Shown here in pieces: positions 1-4,555 of a stretch of 5,691 nucleotides of DNA. A program made the translations under genes and the position numbers. The notes beneath the pieces are model-generated. The model was not told where the DNA came from, made no database searches, and saw only the letters and a list, made by a program, of their open reading frames with translations. The stretch is from contig JAEXTI010000281.1 in the NCBI GenBank assembly GCA_023406965.1, positions 1 to 5,691 of the forward strand. The letters run 5' to 3'. Within the stretch, counting starts at the first letter, position 1, and the number at the start of each line of letters is the position of its first letter. This DNA is from Chloroflexota bacterium. GTDB lineage: Bacteria; Chloroflexota; Anaerolineae; Anaerolineales; Anaerolineaceae.

Positions 1-344
1 TCATTCGCCTCCAAAAGATGGTCTCACGCCCCCGGCCGCAGCTCAAACTAACGCGCCGTGAAATCTTCCGACGCGACGGGTTCGCCTGCCAGTACTGCGG
101 AAAACACACCCCCGACCTGACCATCGATCACGTCATTCCACGCCATCTCGGCGGGCAGCACGTATGGAATAATGTGGTCGCAGCATGCCCGGCCTGCAAT
201 CACCGCAAAGGTGGGCGCCGCCTGGAAGATTCCGGCATGAGCCTGCTCCACCCCCCGGTTGAACCGCCCAGTTCGGCTCATTACATCTTTGGCCGCCACC
301 TGTACGAAAACCGCGAGTGGGAAGATTTTCTGGCCGGATGGTAA
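1..344 (+). CDS. HNH endonuclease-like protein, 5' partial (N-terminus outside the window)
   Basis: This is a small HNH-family (beta-beta-alpha metal finger) protein. Numbering from the ATG at base 18, two CxxC pairs (C24/C27 and C57/C60) form the usual zinc site, D37-H38 carry the catalytic HNH histidine, and N52, N61 and H62 fit the remaining motif positions; a GGR turn follows CNHRK. The frame stays open to the left edge (codons for IRLQK before the ATG). Relatives I recall have an extra N-terminal stretch of about 50-60 residues starting near a VLVLN motif, so the ATG at 18 is probably internal and the gene is cut by the window edge. The C-terminus, ending in EDFLAGW before TAA, looks complete. 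Family members are usually annotated only as HNH endonucleases and their cellular role is unknown to me. There is no restriction, CRISPR or intron context here. The family call is firm; the function is not. Confidence 0.88.
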   Translation, partial: IRLQKMVSRPRPQLKLTRREIFRRDGFACQYCGKHTPDLTIDHVIPRHLGGQHVWNNVVAACPACNHRKGGRRLEDSGMSLLHPPVEPPSSAHYIFGRHLYENREWEDFLAGW

Positions 345-370
345 ACTTCTAATCCAAAAACGCTCCATTT

Positions 371-407
371 AAAGCGATGAGGGGTGCTTTTGCACCCCCA
401 TCGCTTT
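371..407. terminator. Hairpin between convergent genes, probable bidirectional terminator
   Basis: The arms 371-387 and 392-407 pair over 16 base pairs, with a single bulged A at 380 and a four-T loop at 388-391. The stem carries a GC-rich block (GGGGTGC/GCACCCC) and AAA/TTT ends. It lies 27 bases after the HNH stop codon and 25 bases after the stop of the minus-strand permease, where a shared terminator for two convergent genes would be expected. The U-tracts on both sides are short (three Ts, then mixed sequence), so termination efficiency cannot be judged from sequence. Confidence 0.75.
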
Positions 408-432
408 GATTATTGCCTTTCGAGCAGTTTTC

Positions 433-1848
433 TTACCCGAAAACCATCAAGGCGATCCGCGGTGTCACCAGCACCTCAATCAGTGCGGCCACCACCAGCA
501 TCGGGATAACAATTCCAACCATCACTTTGGCCCAATCAGCCAGCGCTTCCAGCCACACCTCGCCGAAGGTTTTCCCAGGCGTGGGCGTCGCCAGCACCGC
601 ACCCATCTGCAACACCGCCGCCGTCGCCAGCACCGCCGCCGGGATTTCAACAACCCCATGGGGCAGTAGGATCATCAGCACGTCGAACACCGGAATACCG
701 TTCATCGATAACAGCGTCACCAGGTACCCCCCCACCGCCATCGTGGCCATTATCGGCAATACACCCAACACGCCAAAGCTAAATATGCCCACGATTAAAG
801 CCAGCAGCAGCACGCGGAAGTTCTGCCAGAAAATCAGTGGAATGGCTCCCGCCGAAAAAACGGTGTTGACAGACAGCAGTTGGGTTAAATTCTCGTCCAG
901 GTTATCAATTTGCTCTGCAGATATCAACATCGGGAAGCGCTCAACCATGTTGCTTCCGATCACGGTTCCAACCACAAGCACCAGCAGCGTAATCACAAGC
1001 GGCAGCGCCAGCCGTTTCAACGTGGCTCCCACAATCCGCCGGTACCATTCACCCACCGATTGAGCTTCACCCCGGAAAGCGCGTACAAAGACGCGCCACA
1101 TCCAGCGTACCTTGAGCACATCGATTTCATTCCCCAGCAATTCTTCCCGCTGAAAGTGGGCTACACCCACTCGCACCAGCAGAATGGTCACCACTACCAC
1201 GGTTGCCACCACCCACCAAAGGGTGTTGTTGTCTCCCCAGAACATCGTCAGGCTTTCCCATTGGATCAGGAAAGCCGAGGGGATCACGATAAAGCTTGAC
1301 AGCAGGTTGGCCGCGCGCACCGAGGTTGCCTGTGTAGAAACAACCACCGCTCCGGCAACCATCATCAGCGCCTGAACAGTAGTCAGCACGAACACCTGGA
1401 CCAGAATCTCAAACTCCGGCAGAACCACCTTATTCATTACCAGCCCCGCCAGGTACACCCCCATCCCCAGGTAGCTCGAAAATAGTAAGGGGATGGTGGA
1501 TGAAACCAGCTTGCCCAAATAAAGCTGCCAATCTTGCATCGGAGTATTCAGCAAGGGCTCGATACTGCTGCGTTCTTTCTCGCCCACAAACGACTCCAAC
1601 GCGATCACCAATGAAACGGAAATGGGGAAGAAACCAACAATCATCAACAAGAAGGGCACCATGCGGTCAGCGATGATGGTCGCCCCGTAATCGGCGGTGA
1701 AATCCAGCATTTGCCGGGCGGTCCAATTCATGATGAACGGAAACACCAGGGTCAAACCCAAAATCGGGAAAATGATGCGCCAATCGCGGAACTGATCGCG
1801 CACTTCCCGGCGCGCCACAATCCAGGCAGGGTATAAAGCTGAGATCAT
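433..1848 (-). CDS. ABC-2 type permease fused to a C-terminal SpoIIM-like (DUF95) membrane domain
   Basis: This is the membrane component of an ABC exporter, 471 residues. The N-terminal half (about 1-232) is a NatB-like ABC-2 domain. It starts with the amphipathic ARREVRDQFRDWR segment and has about six membrane helices (near 24-42, 63-85, 112-137, 147-170, 180-197, 209-230). The hallmark EKERSSIEPLLNTPM lies at 90-104, after helix 2. A charged, probably cytosolic linker (about 231-278) leads into a second membrane module (279-465) that resembles SpoIIM/DUF95: a helix at 281-299, an extracytoplasmic segment, FWQNFRVLLLA at 340-350, LLPHGVVEIPAAV at 394-406 and IPMLVVAALIEVLVTP at 448-463. 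The ATG overlaps the ATPase stop (ATGA) and has GGAGGTG five bases upstream, so translation is coupled. Ordinary ABC-2 permeases end after the first module. SpoIIM works in engulfment in endospore formers; elsewhere its role is unknown. The exported substrate cannot be inferred. Confidence 0.88.
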   Translation of the reverse strand: MISALYPAWIVARREVRDQFRDWRIIFPILGLTLVFPFIMNWTARQMLDFTADYGATIIADRMVPFLLMIVGFFPISVSLVIALESFVGEKERSSIEPLLNTPMQDWQLYLGKLVSSTIPLLFSSYLGMGVYLAGLVMNKVVLPEFEILVQVFVLTTVQALMMVAGAVVVSTQATSVRAANLLSSFIVIPSAFLIQWESLTMFWGDNNTLWWVVATVVVVTILLVRVGVAHFQREELLGNEIDVLKVRWMWRVFVRAFRGEAQSVGEWYRRIVGATLKRLALPLVITLLVLVVGTVIGSNMVERFPMLISAEQIDNLDENLTQLLSVNTVFSAGAIPLIFWQNFRVLLLALIVGIFSFGVLGVLPIMATMAVGGYLVTLLSMNGIPVFDVLMILLPHGVVEIPAAVLATAAVLQMGAVLATPTPGKTFGEVWLEALADWAKVMVGIVIPMLVVAALIEVLVTPRIALMVFG

Positions 1849-2774
1849 GACTGCACCTCCTCGCCCTGGCGGACAGCTCCCAGGAACACCATTTCCAGGC
1901 TGCGCTCAATTTCCTGAAAGGTCACCACCTCTAAGTTTTGCTCAATCAGGCAGCGCAGCAATACGGGATTCGCCGTTTGGGGGTCTTCCACGCGGAAGCG
2001 CAGCCAGTTTTCACCTCGCTCTTGCAGGGTCACCCCGGACGGCAAATTAGGCTGCCAGCCATTCAAACGGCCCGCCAGGCGCGCCTCGTATTCTGCCGGG
2101 CCAAGCAGTGTCTTTTTGACGTTTTCCAGCGTGTTGTGCAAAATGATCCGCCCATTTTGGATGATCGCCACCTGGTCGGCCAGCTCCTCGCCTTCCGCCA
2201 GGTTATGCGTACACAGTAAAATCGTCCGCCCGCTCGAGCGCAGCGTCAAAATAGCGTCGCGGACCAGGCGCGCGCTCTCAGGGTCCATCGCCGAAGTCGG
2301 TTCGTCCAGCAGCAGCACAGCCGGGTCATGCAGCAAAGCTCGCACCAGCGCTAGCTTCTGGCGCATGCCTTTGGAATACTCGCCCAAACGCTTCTTGCGT
2401 GCCGAGGCCAGCCCGAACATCTCCAGGAGTTCATCGCCCCGTTTGCGAGCGGCTGCCGATTTCATCCGATAAAGGTTGCCAAAAAACTCCAGGTATTCAA
2501 CCGAATTCATCCGCGCATACAGGCCATGATGCTCGGTCAACACTCCCACCGCTCCGCGAACTTTGGCGGCGTCTTCCACCACGTCAAAACCCGCCACCTT
2601 GGCCCACCCCGCGCTGGGACGTAGAATAGAAGTCAACATGCGCACGGTGGTGGTTTTTCCAGCGCCATTCTTACCCAGCAGCGCCAGCACCTGCCCCTGG
2701 GGCACCTTGAGGTCGATGTGATCGACGGCCAGGAAGTCGTCAAAATACTTGGTCAATCCTTCAGCTTCGATCAT
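1845..2774 (-). CDS. ABC transporter ATP-binding protein, NatA/CcmA-like exporter class
   Basis: This is the cytoplasmic ATPase that powers the permease encoded just downstream; 309 residues. Visible motifs are Walker A GKNGAGKT (34-41), ABC signature YSKGM (133-137), Walker B VLLLDEPT (153-160), D-loop SAMD (161-164) and switch histidine H190. The usual Q-loop glutamine region reads LTEHHGLY (79-86), with Glu81 where Gln is normal; I recall this variant in some exporters. After the nucleotide-binding domain, residues about 228-302 look like the DUF4162-type tail of this class, ending in the SLEMVFL element. The start is the ATG at 2774, preceded by GGAG six bases upstream. A TTG start at 2837 would add 21 residues, but those codons run through a terminator hairpin and the added peptide has no family resemblance. 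The stop overlaps the permease start by four bases. The likely role is export; the substrate is unknown. Confidence 0.93.
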   Translation of the reverse strand: MIEAEGLTKYFDDFLAVDHIDLKVPQGQVLALLGKNGAGKTTTVRMLTSILRPSAGWAKVAGFDVVEDAAKVRGAVGVLTEHHGLYARMNSVEYLEFFGNLYRMKSAAARKRGDELLEMFGLASARKKRLGEYSKGMRQKLALVRALLHDPAVLLLDEPTSAMDPESARLVRDAILTLRSSGRTILLCTHNLAEGEELADQVAIIQNGRIILHNTLENVKKTLLGPAEYEARLAGRLNGWQPNLPSGVTLQERGENWLRFRVEDPQTANPVLLRCLIEQNLEVVTFQEIERSLEMVFLGAVRQGEEVQS

Positions 2775-2780
2775 TAAACA

Positions 2781-2784
2781 CTCC
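2781..2784 (-). promoter_or_regulatory. Ribosome binding site of the ABC ATPase
   Basis: GGAG on the minus strand lies six bases before the ATG at 2774. It decides between this start and a longer TTG-initiated reading from 2837. It also lies only 10 bases after the T-tract of the hairpin at 2800-2826, leaving almost no room for a promoter between the two. Confidence 0.75.
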
Positions 2785-2794
2785 AATTTTAAAT

Positions 2795-2826
2795 AAAAAG
2801 GCGAGCCAGGACTGCTGCGCTCGCCC
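2795..2826 (-). terminator. Intrinsic terminator in the leader of the ABC operon (possible attenuator)
   Basis: On the minus strand, GGCGAGC pairs with GCTCGCC (2819-2825 with 2800-2806). After one bulged G the stem continues with CAG/CTG, giving 10 base pairs and a five-base CAGTC loop. TTTTT (2799-2795) and then ATTT follow directly. This is the canonical form of a factor-independent terminator for minus-strand transcription. It could end read-through from lgt, or it could be a conditional terminator in the 5' leader of the ABC operon, because a promoter hardly fits between it and the ribosome binding site. The terminator structure is clear; the regulatory reading is inference. Confidence 0.8.
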
Positions 2827-2911
2827 AATCCTTCCAACCAATCATAAACTCAAACAGAGCAAAATTTCATTACAAATTGTTATCAGATTTGCAGCGATGG
2901 ATGAACATATC
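2827..2911. other. AT-rich intergenic segment, likely promoter and leader region of the ABC operon
   Basis: This stretch is much richer in A and T than the genes around it and lies between two hairpins. On the minus strand a TATGAT hexamer (2846-2841) could serve as a -10 element, but no good -35 stands at the right distance, so I do not call a promoter precisely. CAAAT and ATTTG (minus strand, about 2892-2874) form a short inverted repeat with a nine-base spacer that could be an operator. None of these signals is strong on its own. Confidence 0.35.
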
Positions 2912-2972
2912 CGAATATGAGGCGTATGCGGGCGTTTTGCGCCCGCATACGCCTCATATTCGTTTTTTTTTT
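2912..2972 (+). terminator. Perfect 23-bp hairpin with T10 tail, oriented along the + strand
   Basis: The arms 2912-2934 and 2940-2962 are perfectly complementary over 23 bases around a five-base loop (TTTTG), and ten Ts follow at 2963-2972. This is an intrinsic terminator for + strand transcription. Both neighbouring genes (lgt and the ABC ATPase) are on the minus strand, where the stem follows an A10 run and has no U-tract after it. It lies 17 bases (to the T-run) downstream of the lgt stop, so it could still act as the 3' structure of the lgt mRNA. As drawn by its T-tail, however, it serves a + strand transcript, possibly antisense or a small RNA. Confidence 0.75.
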
Positions 2973-2988
2973 ATCTGCAACTGAATTG

Positions 2989-3795
2989 TTACTCAGCTTT
3001 GCGCCAGTGCCGGATGAACAGCGTCACGATGGCGGCAACCGCCACGCAAGCCATGATGGTCTGGTTGATGTTAACAGTACCCACCGGAGAAGTATCCAGG
3101 CGCAGGAACTCAAGGAAGAAACGAATGGTCGGATAAATCACCAGGTACAGCAGGAACAGATCCCATTGCTTCAACTGGTTGAAGAATTTCCGCCCCACCC
3201 ACAAGATCAGGCCCATGCCCAATATGTTCAACAGCGCTTCATACAGGAACAGCGGGTGGTAATATTCTACCGATTGGAATTGCGCCAGGCGATAAGCCGG
3301 TTCAATGAACAACTTCCAGGGCAAATCGGTCGGCGAACCATACACTTCCTGGTTAAAGAAGTTTCCCCACCGCCCAACAGCCTGAGCCAGCAGCAGCCCG
3401 GGGGCAACCGCATCGGCCCAAACGCCCAAAGGCAGTTTGTACTTTCGCGTGTAGATCCATACTGCCAGGAACCCGCCAATCACGCCGCCGGGAATGCCCA
3501 GCCCGCCCTTAGGAATATTCAAAATATCCAGCGGATGAGCCAGGTACCAGGCCGTGGTTAATCCAGCGGCCATATTCGATGCAGTCGGCGTGAACACATG
3601 CCACAAACGCGCTCCTATGATGCCGCCAATCAAGGCCCAGGGCATGAGGTCCCAGGCTGTTTCGGGGTTTTGACCGCTACGTTTTACTTCGCGGCTGGCC
3701 AGCCAGGTGGCCGCCAGCGCCCCCAGCACAATGATGATGCCGTAGAAGCGGACATAGATGAATCCCAGATCAATTCCAGAGGGCGGGTAAGGCAT
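2989..3795 (-). CDS. lgt: Phosphatidylglycerol--prolipoprotein diacylglyceryl transferase
   Basis: Lgt carries out the first step of lipoprotein maturation in the inner membrane: it transfers diacylglycerol from phosphatidylglycerol to the lipobox cysteine of prolipoproteins. At 268 residues the length is normal. The family signature GRWGNFFNQEVYG is at 141-153, with the essential Arg142 and Asn145. HPLFLYE follows at 180-186, and RFFLEFLR at 225-232 holds the Arg and Glu equivalent to E. coli Arg239/Glu243. The protein is rich in membrane helices, consistent with the seven-helix fold. The GGLGIPGG loop (97-104) has Pro where E. coli Lgt has the His103 of HGG. The ATG start has AGGAGA six bases upstream. 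The gene begins 33 bases after the phosphatidyltransferase stop with no terminator between, so it is probably the last gene of a ftsK-phosphatidyltransferase-lgt operon. The hairpin at 2912-2962 follows its stop. Confidence 0.95.
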   Translation of the reverse strand: MPYPPSGIDLGFIYVRFYGIIIVLGALAATWLASREVKRSGQNPETAWDLMPWALIGGIIGARLWHVFTPTASNMAAGLTTAWYLAHPLDILNIPKGGLGIPGGVIGGFLAVWIYTRKYKLPLGVWADAVAPGLLLAQAVGRWGNFFNQEVYGSPTDLPWKLFIEPAYRLAQFQSVEYYHPLFLYEALLNILGMGLILWVGRKFFNQLKQWDLFLLYLVIYPTIRFFLEFLRLDTSPVGTVNINQTIMACVAVAAIVTLFIRHWRKAE

Positions 3796-3828
3796 GTTTC
3801 TTCTCCTGATCGAGTTTTTTTCTGTCGT

Positions 3829-4476
3829 TTATCTTCCGGCGGGCGGGTTCTTCTTCGCAATCCGGTTTTGAGCGTAAGCCTGCCGGCGCACATCGGCGAT
3901 GCGCTGCAAAGCAGTCACATTGGTCAACACAGCCAGGATCCACATCGCAATCATAGGCTGATTGATGATCAAACAGGGTGCCAGCACCAGGAACCGCTCT
4001 ACCCGTGTGAGCAAACCCACCTTGGTATCCAGGTTCAACGATTGTCCGCGCGCCCGTATATAAGAAACCAGCACCGACCCTGCCGCAGCCAGGTAGATGA
4101 GCAAGCTGCCCAGCCAGTTCTCGGTGCGCAAGTAGTACACCAGCAAACCACCCAAAATTACCAGCTCAGAATAGCGATCGGTCACAGAATCGACAAAAGC
4201 GCCGAAGTCCGAGGATTCGCCGCGCAGGCGCGCCATGGCTCCGTCCAGTGCATCGATCGGCCCCATCAGCAGGACGATAATCCCACCGGCGGTAATGTGC
4301 CCCATCCCCAGCAAAACCGCCGCGATGGCATTCCCAACCAGCCCCAGAATGGTCACCGTGTTGGGCATCAACCCCATCCCGTTCAACGCTCGCGCGAATG
4401 GATCGAGCAGGTACTTAAATCGCTTACGCAGCATATCGGTAAAAGTCATGGTTTCTTTGGGAACCGTTTGTTCCAA
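3829..4476 (-). CDS. CDP-alcohol phosphatidyltransferase, phosphatidylinositol-phosphate synthase-like
   Basis: This membrane enzyme joins a CDP-diacylglycerol phosphatidyl group to an alcohol or alcohol phosphate; 215 residues. The full CDP-alcohol phosphatidyltransferase motif D-x2-DG-x2-AR-x8-G-x3-D-x3-D is present at D75, D78-G79, A82-R83, G92, D96 and D100 (numbered from the TTG start). Several membrane helices follow. Position in front of lgt and after ftsK might suggest pgsA, but the C-terminal half (SYIRARGQ at 138-145, RVERFL at 158-163, TALQR at 188-192) resembles actinobacterial phosphatidylinositol-phosphate synthase. The three headgroup-phosphate residues I recall for that enzyme map to R141 (Lys in the reference), R161 and R192. 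The start chosen is TTG at 4476, because GAGGTG lies six bases upstream. A TTG at 4506 and an ATG at 4449 lack such a site. The family is certain; the substrate (inositol phosphate, glycerol phosphate or other) is inferred. Confidence 0.9.
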   Translation of the reverse strand: MEQTVPKETMTFTDMLRKRFKYLLDPFARALNGMGLMPNTVTILGLVGNAIAAVLLGMGHITAGGIIVLLMGPIDALDGAMARLRGESSDFGAFVDSVTDRYSELVILGGLLVYYLRTENWLGSLLIYLAAAGSVLVSYIRARGQSLNLDTKVGLLTRVERFLVLAPCLIINQPMIAMWILAVLTNVTALQRIADVRRQAYAQNRIAKKNPPAGR

Positions 4477-4555
4477 ATTATTCACCTCATTGTGAGATCG
4501 CCGCAACGACCGGATGGAAAAACAGAAGGTATCCTATCCCACGCAGGGCAAACTG
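4477..4555 (-). other. Short ftsK-phosphatidyltransferase spacer without terminator
   Basis: These 79 bases hold the ribosome binding site of the downstream gene. I see no stem followed by a T-run on the minus strand and no convincing -35/-10 pair, so co-transcription with ftsK is the simplest reading. Confidence 0.5.
4483..4488 (-). promoter_or_regulatory. Ribosome binding site deciding the TTG start of the phosphatidyltransferase
   Basis: GAGGTG on the minus strand is followed by six bases and then TTG at 4476. No comparable site precedes the upstream TTG (4506) or the downstream in-frame ATG (4449). The gene therefore most likely uses a rare TTG start, which would lower its translation relative to lgt. 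Confidence 0.65.

Noticed and set aside
18..344. ATG at base 18 as the true start of the HNH protein
   Set aside because: The frame stays open to the left edge, there is no good ribosome binding site just before it, and relatives I recall have a longer N-terminus. Treated as an internal Met in a gene cut by the window.
413..1063. 216-codon + strand frame opposite the permease C-terminus
   Set aside because: Ser/Thr/Ile-rich translation typical of the antisense of a hydrophobic membrane gene; no start signal or domain.
2775..2837. N-terminal extension of the ABC ATPase from a TTG at 2837
   Set aside because: The 21 extra codons run through the terminator hairpin and T-tract, add residues unlike the family, and skip a well-placed GGAG before the ATG at 2774.
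2906..2919. CATAT/ATATG short inverted repeat as an operator
   Set aside because: Only five base pairs in AT-rich DNA and it overlaps the long hairpin arm; not distinguishable from chance.
2917..3561. 214-codon + strand frame opposite lgt
   Set aside because: It begins inside the hairpin arm and is the antisense of a full, motif-complete lgt; no recognisable protein.
4477..4506. Longer phosphatidyltransferase starting with TTG at 4506
   Set aside because: No ribosome binding site precedes it, and the GAGGTG that best fits lies inside this stretch and points to TTG at 4476.
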